Source: MED-G20 sp038108155
GTDB taxonomy: Bacteria; Bacteroidota; Bacteroidia; Flavobacteriales_D; Parvicellaceae
Reading direction: 5' to 3'
DNA length: 64,000 bases
Assembly: GCA_038108155.1 (NCBI GenBank)
Contig: JAYNHP010000005.1
Coordinates: 1 to 64,000 of the forward strand
Shown: piece after piece, positions 56,431 through 64,000 of the stretch
Position numbering within the stretch: position 1 is the first letter of the stretch
How the letters are laid out: each line of letters opens with the position of its first letter
Notes under the pieces: model-generated
What the model was told of the DNA's origin: nothing
Databases searched by the model: none
Seen by the model: only the letters and a program-made list of their open reading frames with translations
Translations under genes and position numbers: made by a program

Positions 56431-58200
56431 ATGAAAAATTTATTGCGATTTTATAAATCTGAAGAAAAACAGCTGAAAAACCAGCTTTTAAAAGTTAAAA
56501 AAAATCTAAAAATACTTAGCCTATTACGAATTACAGTTTTTATTCTTACAGTAATTGCTATTTATTTATTTTTTGAAAACACGTTAGTAAGTTCAGTAGT
56601 TTTAATTGTTGGAGGAAGTGGATTTTATTTTTTAGTAGTGAAATATTCTAAAGAAAAATTAGAAAAAACCCTACTGAACTGCAAAATTGAAATTAACCAA
56701 ACCGAAATTGCTGTAATCAATGGCGATTTTTCCTTTCTTCCAAGTGGAAATAAATATTTGAATAGCAATCATCATTATAGTCACGATATTGATTTGTTTG
56801 GAGAAAACTCTTTTTTTCAATACCTCAATAGAACAGCTTCGGTAGACGGAAGTGGAAAGCTGGCCAACCTAATGACCGAAAACCAAACTTCATCAATTTA
56901 CCAAAAGCAAGAAGCTATTAAAGAATTGTCAGAAAAAGTAAAATGGAGACAACATTTCTCCGCCTTAATATCCATGGTGAAAACTGAAATTCCTACTAAA
57001 AAAATCATTGGCTTTTTTAAAAATTACAAAAATGTTTTTTCTAAAATAGCCTTGTCCTTACCTATTTCATTTTCTGCAATTAGTATCTTATTTATTATAC
57101 TCACTTTTTTTGAAATTCTTCCATTCAATGTGCTGGTTGTTTGGTTTTTTGTAGGGCTAATAGTAACCAGTCTATTTTTGAAGAAAACACAAAAATTATA
57201 CACCAATGCTTCCAAAGCAAAAGATACCTTTAGACAATATTATCTAGTCTTACAAGAAATAGAAAATACCAACTTTTCCTCTAAAATTTTAAAAGAGAAA
57301 CAAAAGGAAATTCAGTCTGAAAACAAAAAGGCATCTTCTATTTTTAACGAATTTTCAAAAGCACTAGACGCCTTCGATCAAAGAAATAATTTACTAATCG
57401 CAAGTCTTGGAAATGCATTTTTTCTATGGGAAATAAAATGTGCTATTAAAGTTGAAAAATGGATAATTCTATATAACCATACCGTAGAGCAATGGCTAGA
57501 TGTGATTACTTTTTTTGACGCTAAGAATTCGTTGGCCAATTTTTGTTTCAATCATCCTTCATATGTTTTCCCTGAAATAGTAAAAGATAGTTCTATTATT
57601 AACTCTCAAAAGTTGGGCCATCCGTTGTTAAATTCGAAAAATAGAATTGACAATGATTTTGAAATAAACAAAAATTCTTTTTTAATTGTTACCGGAGCTA
57701 ATATGGCTGGAAAAAGTACCTTTTTACGAACCATCTCATTGTCTATTGTTATGGCCAATATCGGACTACCTGTTTGTGCAAATTCGTTCAAATACAAGCC
57801 CGTAAAATTAATTACCAGCATGCGAACATCCGATTCTTTGGCAGAAAATGAATCTTATTTTTACTCCGAATTGAAAAGGCTGAAATTAATTGTTGATACA
57901 GTTAAAACAGATGATTATTTTATAGTACTTGACGAAATTTTAAAAGGAACCAATAGCAAAGACAAAGCTTCTGGGTCTAAGAAATTTGTAGAGAAACTAG
58001 TAACTCTAAATACCACTGGTATTATCGCTACTCACGATGTTAGTTTGTGTGAACTAGAAAATGATTTTAAGGAAATTAAAAACTTCTTTTTTGATGCAAA
58101 AATTTCTAACAACGAACTTAGTTTTGATTATTTATTCAAAAAAGGAGTTTGTGAAAATAGGAATGCTTCTTTTCTACTTAAAAAGATGAAAATTATTTAA
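56431..58200 (+). CDS. Membrane-anchored MutS-family ATPase
   Basis: The 589-residue protein has two hydrophobic segments near 33-72 and two more near 205-250. Next come a MutS lever/clamp-like helical region and a C-terminal MutS ATPase with Walker A TGANMAGKST, the DSLAENESYFYSEL helix, Walker B FIVLDEILKGTN and a THD motif. It lacks the mismatch-recognition and connector domains of MutS1. Membrane-bound MutS relatives of this kind are common in Bacteroidota, but their function is not established; mismatch repair is unlikely without domain I. Confidence 0.85.
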   Translation: MKNLLRFYKSEEKQLKNQLLKVKKNLKILSLLRITVFILTVIAIYLFFENTLVSSVVLIVGGSGFYFLVVKYSKEKLEKTLLNCKIEINQTEIAVINGDFSFLPSGNKYLNSNHHYSHDIDLFGENSFFQYLNRTASVDGSGKLANLMTENQTSSIYQKQEAIKELSEKVKWRQHFSALISMVKTEIPTKKIIGFFKNYKNVFSKIALSLPISFSAISILFIILTFFEILPFNVLVVWFFVGLIVTSLFLKKTQKLYTNASKAKDTFRQYYLVLQEIENTNFSSKILKEKQKEIQSENKKASSIFNEFSKALDAFDQRNNLLIASLGNAFFLWEIKCAIKVEKWIILYNHTVEQWLDVITFFDAKNSLANFCFNHPSYVFPEIVKDSSIINSQKLGHPLLNSKNRIDNDFEINKNSFLIVTGANMAGKSTFLRTISLSIVMANIGLPVCANSFKYKPVKLITSMRTSDSLAENESYFYSELKRLKLIVDTVKTDDYFIVLDEILKGTNSKDKASGSKKFVEKLVTLNTTGIIATHDVSLCELENDFKEIKNFFFDAKISNNELSFDYLFKKGVCENRNASFLLKKMKII

Positions 58201-58233
58201 CAAAAATTATTTTATTCAAAAAGTTGATACCTT

Positions 58234-58241
58234 TACTTTTG
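58234..58241 (+). promoter_or_regulatory. Candidate -7 box upstream of the cupredoxin gene
   Basis: TACTTTTG matches TAnnTTTG and lies 24 bases before the ATG at 58266, giving a short leader. The -33 region is poorly defined. Confidence 0.35.
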
Positions 58242-58265
58242 TTCTAAAATCATAATAACATTACT

Positions 58266-58865
58266 ATGAAAAAAATCATCTCTCTACTTTCAATAGCACT
58301 TTGCTTTTTTAACTACAGCGCACAAACAACCCATACCGTCAACGCTGGAAGCTATTACTATACACCATCCAACCTAACTGTCCAAGTAGGTGATTCTGTA
58401 ATTTGGATAAATGATGGTGGCCTGCACGATGTGAATGGAAATATCAACTCCATCACCAACCAGCCTTTCAATAACCCTGTTACTTTTGATTCTCCATCTA
58501 CTAATACAGCTGGAGCAGTTATTTTTGCTTATAAATTTACTGTCCCTGGCACCTACAATTACGATTGTTCTGTAGGAAGTCATGCTGCCAATGGAATGGT
58601 TGGAAGCGTGATTGTAACAGATCCTTCTACAAATATAAATACAGCTAGTTCCAACTATTTAATTTATCCAAATCCTACTTCTGATTTTGTTTACTTAAGT
58701 GTACTAAATGGAGATTCAAAGACTATGGTTTACAACATTACTGGTAAGTTGCTACAATCAACCAATGAGAAAAAGATAGATTTGAGCAGCTATCCAAACG
58801 GTCTATACATATTAAATATACGTACCAACAACAGAGTAAATACGCACAGTATTATTAAAGAGTAA
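58266..58865 (+). CDS. Secreted cupredoxin (plastocyanin-like) with T9SS sorting domain
   Basis: The 199-residue protein has a signal peptide (about 1-20) and a single cupredoxin domain (about 22-118). Likely type 1 copper ligands are His54 in GGLHDV, then Cys101, His106 and Met111 in YDCSVGSHAANGM. A short T9SS sorting domain starts IYPNPTSDF. It would be an electron carrier or copper-binding protein placed on the cell surface or released. A blue copper protein exported by T9SS rather than kept in the periplasm is uncommon in well-studied bacteria but known as an annotation pattern in Flavobacteria. Confidence 0.88.
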   Translation: MKKIISLLSIALCFFNYSAQTTHTVNAGSYYYTPSNLTVQVGDSVIWINDGGLHDVNGNINSITNQPFNNPVTFDSPSTNTAGAVIFAYKFTVPGTYNYDCSVGSHAANGMVGSVIVTDPSTNINTASSNYLIYPNPTSDFVYLSVLNGDSKTMVYNITGKLLQSTNEKKIDLSSYPNGLYILNIRTNNRVNTHSIIKE

Positions 58866-58976
58866 ACTCTTTTCAAGAAAAAAGAATTTCGTATTTATTT
58901 ATTATTTCTGCTATTTAGAATGACAATAAACTAGAAAAAAAATAGCAGGATATTGTGGTTTTGTTTAGTCTTTTTG

Positions 58977-58984
58977 TAGTTTTG
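58977..58984 (+). promoter_or_regulatory. Candidate promoter -7 box for the Cys-rich mini-protein
   Basis: TAGTTTTG matches TAnnTTTG, with a TTG at 58953-58955 at 21-base spacing as a possible -33 element. The ATG at 59008 would follow a leader of about 17 bases. Confidence 0.4.
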
Positions 58985-59007
58985 TTAAACAACAATAAAT
59001 ATAAACT

Positions 59008-59247
59008 ATGTCTTTAATATCTAACAACGTCTGTTTTAATTGCGAAAATCTTACCGACAGCATTACCTGCGGAAAACACGATTTTAATGTAAACTTGGAC
59101 AACTATTGCGATGATCACAACTATAAAAAATCATTAAATAAAACATCTTCTTGTGGCAACTGTATTAAGTTTAAATCTGATAATTGTCCCAACCCAGCTT
59201 TTGCAGCAGAAAAACTACTTTGCTTTTCTTGGGTAGCTAAAAATTAA
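59008..59247 (+). CDS. Small Cys-rich protein with duplicated CxxC-C-C motif
   Basis: The 79-residue protein has eight cysteines at 9, 12, 21, 34 and 49, 52, 60, 72. They form two similar units of CxxC-x7/8-C-x11/12-C, pointing to two zinc-binding or Fe-S-type modules made by duplication. No signal peptide is present, so it is probably cytoplasmic. I do not recognise the family. It has its own candidate promoter and no tight neighbour on its strand. Confidence 0.75.
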   Translation: MSLISNNVCFNCENLTDSITCGKHDFNVNLDNYCDDHNYKKSLNKTSSCGNCIKFKSDNCPNPAFAAEKLLCFSWVAKN

Positions 59248-59265
59248 TCTCTATTTATTAGTGTC

Positions 59266-60042
59266 TTATTTTTTAAGCTGATTAAAATTAATTCCGACTC
59301 CAAAAGAAAAATTTAGACCATTAAATCCAAACTTTGCCTCTTTTTTGGGGTCTTCTATTCCTGAAGGTTCATTAATTGTAAAAGTTAAGTTCTCTGCATC
59401 TAAATTTTCAGTCGCAGAGCTATTTTCGTTCTCAATTTCCCCTTCACCACTAAAGCCTATATTTACTAATGAAGCATTTAAAGAGTATCCAACATTAGTA
59501 AAAATACTAAAGGCAGATGTTGGGCTAAACATTGCAAAAAAAGAAGGTTTTAAGCCAAACCAAATGTTTTGAAAAGAAACCTTTACTTCGTCATCATAAA
59601 ACTTGGTATCATTTACTTGAATATAGCCAGTGTTGTTCTGTAACTCCCCAATGTTTTTATTAGCTATTCCAAATAATGTTAAATCAACTTTGGGGCCAAA
59701 TTTGAAATTATCAGTTGGTTTAATTAAATAACCTGTCGAAAAGTCTAAGTTAAATCCAAACATTTGCTTAAAGAACATATCAGCTTTGAGTCCCATTAAA
59801 TACTTTTCTTTAAAATTGTCCTGAAAAAATCCTACAGAAAAATAATTTACGGATTCTGATGGCTCTAGGGTAAAATTCGTCGCAAAATAGTCAGGTGAAG
59901 GAGATTCGTCAAAATAAGAAAGGGTAACGTCTAGCTCATTAATTAATAGGGGCTTGGTCCCAAATTCAAACGAAGTTATAATATTGGATTCTTGAGAAAA
60001 CATAACAGACGGGATAAGCATTAACAGGAAAATTCTCTTCAT
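59266..60042 (-). CDS. Outer-membrane beta-barrel candidate, function unknown
   Basis: The 258-residue protein has a signal peptide (about 1-16, ending MFSQ). Alternating polar/aromatic strands such as SVNYFSVGFFQDNF and LNFSFGVGINFNQLKK at the C-terminus suggest a small outer-membrane barrel. A long acidic loop rich in Glu and Asn lies at about 190-230. No family is recognised. It is 46 bp downstream of the GH2 gene on the same strand and could be co-transcribed with it. Confidence 0.65.
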   Translation of the reverse strand: MKRIFLLMLIPSVMFSQESNIITSFEFGTKPLLINELDVTLSYFDESPSPDYFATNFTLEPSESVNYFSVGFFQDNFKEKYLMGLKADMFFKQMFGFNLDFSTGYLIKPTDNFKFGPKVDLTLFGIANKNIGELQNNTGYIQVNDTKFYDDEVKVSFQNIWFGLKPSFFAMFSPTSAFSIFTNVGYSLNASLVNIGFSGEGEIENENSSATENLDAENLTFTINEPSGIEDPKKEAKFGFNGLNFSFGVGINFNQLKK

Positions 60043-60088
60043 GATAGATTTTTTTAATTCATTTAATTTATAAAAAATTAAGTAAATT

Positions 60089-62689
60089 TCAATGGCTTGA
60101 GCTCCATAGACTATTAACTTTAATTGACTTTATTAATCGATCTAGATTTTCATTTGGAAGTAAATCTATAGACACGGTCTTTTCTTGATTAGCATCTAAA
60201 TCAAAATAATTTTCTGAAAAATTCAACTTGCTAGACGTCCTAATATTTACCCCTTTAGCAAAATATTTACTTTTAATTGTTACATATAATTTATTTAAAG
60301 AAGAATCTATATTAACTTCAAAAGTTATATTTGGCTTTGGAAGTTTCAACTCTTTATTAGGTAAAAAAAAGATGTTTTTGCTCGATATAATATTTCCCTT
60401 ATTTTTTAAAATTAATTTAACATACGTATCATTTTTATTTTCATTAAGTTCTTCTTCTGCTAAACTTTTAACCGTTAAAAATTCAAATGGTTTTATTTTT
60501 AATTGTTGATTCCATTTTTTTATTGGAATTTCACTATTAAAATTCAATAGCTTTATCTCCACTTCACATTCAAGACTTTCTTTAAGATCCGATACTACTA
60601 TCACATTTAAATTACTATCTAAAAACTCGTGGCTAACTATTACAGGCTTAAAAGCATCTCTAACCTTGTAATGAAGCGCTTTCCATTTTCCATAATAATC
60701 AATACTAGACCAAGAAGCTCCGGGCCAACAGTCATTTAATTGCCAATAAAGAGAGCCCATACAGGTTGCTTTATTTCTTCTGTGTGCTTCAATTGCTGTC
60801 TGAATACCATCCGCCTGAAGAAGTTGACTTAAATATAAAAGAGATTCAAAGTCTTTTGGGTTTTTAAATTCTCTAGCCATGTATTCTTCTATAGTAGCAT
60901 TCCCAATACTAGATCTCTGGTGATACTTCATCACTTCTGAATACATATCTTCATCTTTTTGTTTCGCAAATTGCTTTAAGGTTGAATATTCAGGAAACGA
61001 CTGAAACCCATACTCACTCATAAATGAAGAAATTTTAGTGTTGTAGTTTTCAAAAGGCTCCTTCCCCCACCACACTCCCCAATAATGAGTATCACCTATT
61101 TTATAGGACTCTGGTATCCCCTCTTTTGCACTTGGCGAAGAGCTCCAATAGTCAGACCAATTATTATTTCTACCATAGCCATGTTCAGGATGATTTTCAT
61201 ATACTACTTTAGGTAAAATATGATGAAAAAGTGTATCGTAATGGTGCCATATTTTATCTGCAACTTTCTGTGTTTGGTCTTTTACAGCTATACTTTCCCA
61301 ACCCCATCTTTTCCAAGCAGCTAAATTTTCATTATTTCCACACCAAAGAACTAATGAGGTATGCTTTTTTAGTCGGTTGTAATTATCTATGGCTTCTAAT
61401 CGAACATTTTCTAAAAAGGCTGAATCTCCTGGATACATGGCGCAAGCAAACATGAAATCTTGCCAAACCATCAGCCCCAAAGAATCACACAGTTCGTAAA
61501 ACCTGTCATCTTCATAAACTCCTCCTCCCCATACACGAACCATATTCATATTGGCATTTGCAGTGGCAATTAATAAGTTTTTATAATTGGAACTTTTTAC
61601 TCTATTTAAAAAAATGTCTTGTGGAATATAATTTACCCCTTTTGCAAATGTTGGATAACCGTTGACATTAAAAAAGAAATTTGGGGACTGGGAAGAGTCT
61701 TTTTCTTCCAAATAAATTGCTTTGAACCCTAATTTTTGTTCTGAAAATCTTATATGATTATTGAGCCGTATTTCAGCTTTGAAGTCATATAAGTTTTGCT
61801 TTCCCATACCGTTGGGCCACCAAAGTTTGGGGCTATTTAAGGTGAAATGATGAATTGCATTTTGTTCTCCTTTAGTTAGTCTCACTTTTGAAGAAACAAC
61901 TGCCGAGTCATTAATGGTAATTAGTAAAGTTGCATTTTTGTTTTCAACGGATGACTCAATTAAAACATCGGTTTTTATAAATGTGGGGCCATCAAATCCA
62001 TAGCTTATATTGAAATCTTTAATTCTAAAATCGTCCCATGAGCACAGAGTTACTGGTCTCCATATGCCAGAAGTTACCAATCTTGGGCCCCAATCCCAGC
62101 CATAGTGATAGCCTGCCTTTCTAGTAAAAACACTAACTCTTTTCCCTCCTTCAACATTACCAACTTCTGCTTGATCATTGGCAGAAACAGGGATTGTATA
62201 ATTTATAGAATTGTAAAGTTCTAATCCTATCCTAATAGGTGATTCTAAAATAATTTTTAAACTATTTTCTCCTTTGTTAAGATATGGTTTTACATCAACA
62301 ATATACGTTCTGTGCATATTATTAGATTGTAATATTAAAGAGTCGTTGAGGTAGACTGAGGCATAGGTGTCCAATCCCTCAAATTTAATTTCATGATGTT
62401 GCTTTTTATACTCATTCTCTTTTAAACTAAAAGTGCTTTTATATACCCAATCTTCTTTGTCTACCCACTGTACTTTGGATTCGTTTAACCTGTAGTAGGG
62501 GTCTTTGATGATTCCATTATCCATTAAATCTGTATGGACACAACCTGGCACAGTTGCCTTATACCACTTTTTATCTCCTTTTTTTTGAAACTCCCAATTA
62601 TTGTGTAATTTCTTTTCGAGAAAACCTTGAGAAAAAATAATACTCTTTAGAAAAATAAAAATTAATAAACTAAATATTGCTCTTGCCAT
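60089..62689 (-). CDS. GH2 beta-mannosidase
   Basis: The 866-residue enzyme has a signal peptide (about 1-20) and the GH2 beta-mannosidase order: an N-terminal jelly roll with ATVPGCVHTDLMDNGII, an Ig-like domain, a TIM barrel with MNMVRVWGGGVYEDD, acid/base Glu454 in WCGNNEN and nucleophile Glu559 in FMSEYGFQSFPE, then C-terminal beta domains. It removes terminal beta-mannose from mannan or N-glycan fragments, probably in the periplasm since no T9SS domain is present. It lies 5 kb from the GH5 gene with unrelated genes between, so a shared locus is uncertain. Confidence 0.93.
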   Translation of the reverse strand: MARAIFSLLIFIFLKSIIFSQGFLEKKLHNNWEFQKKGDKKWYKATVPGCVHTDLMDNGIIKDPYYRLNESKVQWVDKEDWVYKSTFSLKENEYKKQHHEIKFEGLDTYASVYLNDSLILQSNNMHRTYIVDVKPYLNKGENSLKIILESPIRIGLELYNSINYTIPVSANDQAEVGNVEGGKRVSVFTRKAGYHYGWDWGPRLVTSGIWRPVTLCSWDDFRIKDFNISYGFDGPTFIKTDVLIESSVENKNATLLITINDSAVVSSKVRLTKGEQNAIHHFTLNSPKLWWPNGMGKQNLYDFKAEIRLNNHIRFSEQKLGFKAIYLEEKDSSQSPNFFFNVNGYPTFAKGVNYIPQDIFLNRVKSSNYKNLLIATANANMNMVRVWGGGVYEDDRFYELCDSLGLMVWQDFMFACAMYPGDSAFLENVRLEAIDNYNRLKKHTSLVLWCGNNENLAAWKRWGWESIAVKDQTQKVADKIWHHYDTLFHHILPKVVYENHPEHGYGRNNNWSDYWSSSPSAKEGIPESYKIGDTHYWGVWWGKEPFENYNTKISSFMSEYGFQSFPEYSTLKQFAKQKDEDMYSEVMKYHQRSSIGNATIEEYMAREFKNPKDFESLLYLSQLLQADGIQTAIEAHRRNKATCMGSLYWQLNDCWPGASWSSIDYYGKWKALHYKVRDAFKPVIVSHEFLDSNLNVIVVSDLKESLECEVEIKLLNFNSEIPIKKWNQQLKIKPFEFLTVKSLAEEELNENKNDTYVKLILKNKGNIISSKNIFFLPNKELKLPKPNITFEVNIDSSLNKLYVTIKSKYFAKGVNIRTSSKLNFSENYFDLDANQEKTVSIDLLPNENLDRLIKSIKVNSLWSSSH

Positions 62690-62705
62690 AAATAATTCTA
62701 GTGGT

Positions 62706-62717
62706 AGTAAATTTACT
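62706..62717. repeat. 12-bp palindrome in the GH2/A2M divergent region
   Basis: AGTAAATTTACT is a perfect palindrome 17 bp upstream of the GH2 start, in the 156-bp region shared with the alpha-2-macroglobulin gene. It could be an operator, but AT-rich DNA gives such sites by chance. Confidence 0.25.
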
Positions 62718-62845
62718 TTATTTTCAAAATTGTAAGTAGCTATATAAATTACTACTTAATAAGAATAGTTTTGAATACGCATAAAAAGTTATAATTTAAG
62801 TAACTTTACTAACAACAAGAAAACAATAAATCACAAACCCTTTCA

Positions 62846-64000
62846 ATGAAAATATTTAAATCCTCCATTTTATTAGTTGCAATTTTTTCTTCAGTTGTAA
62901 TTATAAATAGTTGCTCCAATAAAAAAATTAATACTCCCAAAAGTCAATTTACAGAACTAATTTCTGGATATTCTGCTGGAGTATTATCTAATAACAACTC
63001 TATTACCGTAAAGTTTATGGACCCTGTTTCTTTAGACCTTAGAGAAGAATCGGTAAATAAAGAGTTGTTTTTGGTAAGCCCTTATGTAAAAGGAGTAAAT
63101 AACTGGGTAGATGAAACTACATTGGAATATATTCCTAATGAATTATTAGCCTCTGGAAGCGAGTTTGATGTTACCTTTTTTGTAGATAAACTTTTTAAAA
63201 ATTCCAATTTGCCAGATTTTAATTTCAGTTTTATTACTTTACAACAGGCTGTTTTTACAGAGTTTATAGGCATACAACAGGCCAATGAAAATGACTACGA
63301 AGACGTGGTTTATAATGGTGTAATTAAAACTGCAGATTACGCAGACTTGGATAAAGTTCAATCGGTTTTAAAAGCAACTCAAAATGGTAGACCGTTAGAA
63401 ATAAAATGGGAAACAGCAGAAAGTGAAAATAAATTTCGTTACTGTATAAAAGGAATTAAAAGATCTGCTAAAGAAAGTACATTTCAAATTTCTTGGGATG
63501 GCAAAAATATTGGTGGTGAAAATAACGGTAATAAAACAATTACTATACCTGCTTTAGACGATTTCAAACTTATTGACTACACCATTAACAACCACCCAAA
63601 TCAAGAAATAATCCTTCATTTTTCAGACCCTATTAAGAAAAATCAAAATCTAAATGGATTAATAACATTAGATAAGTTCAATGGGAAGTTTAAATTTTCA
63701 ATTGAAGGAAATGACATCCATGTATATGGCAATAGTGCATTTATTGGAAACAATTTAATAACTGTTGGACAACAAATTCAAAATTCTAAAGGTAAATCAC
63801 TAGAAAAAACATTTGCCAAACAAGTAGTTTTTGAAAACATAAAACCCGGTATAGAACAAGTTGGTCAAGGTGTTATTTTACCATCTACAGATGGTTTAAT
63901 CTTTCCTTTTAAGGCGGTTAGCCTAAGAGCGGTTAACGTAAAAATTATAAGAATTTTTGAAAAAAATATAGCGCAGTTTTTTCAAAACAACCAATACAAT
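62846..64000 (+). CDS. Alpha-2-macroglobulin family lipoprotein, 3'-truncated
   Basis: A frame opens at ATG 62846 and stays open to the window end (385 codons), so the gene is cut. It starts with a lipoprotein signal whose Cys23 is in INSCSNKK. Macroglobulin-like beta-sandwich (MG) segments follow, with ISGYSAGVLSNNNSITVKF and a later VGQGVILPSTDGLIFPFKAVSLRAVNVKI, typical of the N-terminal part of bacterial A2M proteins. Such envelope proteins trap proteases; a penicillin-binding protein 1C gene often follows, outside this window. The thioester region is not visible here. Confidence 0.82.
   Translation, partial: MKIFKSSILLVAIFSSVVIINSCSNKKINTPKSQFTELISGYSAGVLSNNNSITVKFMDPVSLDLREESVNKELFLVSPYVKGVNNWVDETTLEYIPNELLASGSEFDVTFFVDKLFKNSNLPDFNFSFITLQQAVFTEFIGIQQANENDYEDVVYNGVIKTADYADLDKVQSVLKATQNGRPLEIKWETAESENKFRYCIKGIKRSAKESTFQISWDGKNIGGENNGNKTITIPALDDFKLIDYTINNHPNQEIILHFSDPIKKNQNLNGLITLDKFNGKFKFSIEGNDIHVYGNSAFIGNNLITVGQQIQNSKGKSLEKTFAKQVVFENIKPGIEQVGQGVILPSTDGLIFPFKAVSLRAVNVKIIRIFEKNIAQFFQNNQYN

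Noticed and set aside
58908..58948. Inverted repeat CTGCTATTT/AAATAGCAG after the cupredoxin gene
   Set aside because: Loop is 23 bases and no T run follows, so it is a weak terminator candidate only.
62735..62765. Short inverted repeat TAAGTAG/CTACTTA upstream of the A2M gene
   Set aside because: Seven-base arms in AT-rich DNA are expected by chance; no supporting second copy.

Overview
The window is AT-rich, densely packed bacterial DNA from a member of the Bacteroidota, most likely a marine-type Flavobacteriales. The reasons are several secreted proteins ending in type IX secretion (T9SS) sorting domains, the T9SS lipoprotein PorW/SprE, two SusC/SusD pairs, a bactofilin, a bifunctional phosphoglucose/phosphomannose isomerase, a Lacal_2735-type small protein, and almost no Shine-Dalgarno sequences. 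I see no phage, insertion sequence, CRISPR array or rRNA. The first gene (alpha/beta hydrolase) and the last gene (alpha-2-macroglobulin lipoprotein) are cut by the window edges.

Layout. 1-11 kb: two secreted T9SS alpha/beta hydrolases, tRNA-Ala(GGC), an elongator-type tRNA(CAT), a TonB-dependent receptor, a HAD phosphatase, methylmalonyl-CoA epimerase, RNase R and an M43 metalloprotease. 11-25 kb: thirteen minus-strand genes packed with overlaps or gaps of at most 26 bp. In transcription order they are a degenerate lytic transglycosylase with LysM, two SGNH hydrolases, an MBOAT acyltransferase, a WYL regulator, a DUF255 thioredoxin-like protein, a YD-repeat-like secreted protein, a small lipoprotein, an aminomuconate-semialdehyde-type dehydrogenase, a RidA-family deaminase, the sugar isomerase, LipB and a 3'-5' exonuclease. 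25-31 kb: LysS, a universal stress protein, bactofilin and PorW. 31-37 kb (plus strand): M23 peptidase, then YceD-RpmF-PlsX-FabH-AccB-AccC, a fatty acid synthesis block. 37-42 kb: Mfd, fructose-bisphosphatase and an aspartate kinase.

42-63 kb is accessory and nutrient-related. A SusC/SusD pair on the minus strand diverges from a SusC/SusD/GH5 run on the plus strand across a 466-bp AT-rich intergenic region. Further along are a YkuK-type RNase H-fold protein, a flavodoxin, a membrane-anchored MutS homologue, a T9SS-secreted cupredoxin, a small eight-cysteine protein, an outer-membrane barrel candidate, a GH2 beta-mannosidase and the start of an alpha-2-macroglobulin. GH5 with two CBM6-like domains plus SusCD looks like a small glycan-utilisation locus. 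No SusR, hybrid two-component system or ECF sigma/anti-sigma gene lies beside it.

The items I rate most worth a second look are the envelope acyltransferase cluster at 19.5-25.1 kb, which contains a transglycosylase that has lost its catalytic glutamate and an SGNH gene whose apparent start is ATA within an ATAA stop/start overlap; the shared sequence elements between the divergent SusC genes; and the Cys-rich duplicated mini-protein at 59.0 kb. I did not find a convincing wholly new system; most of the window is recognisable flavobacterial core genome.
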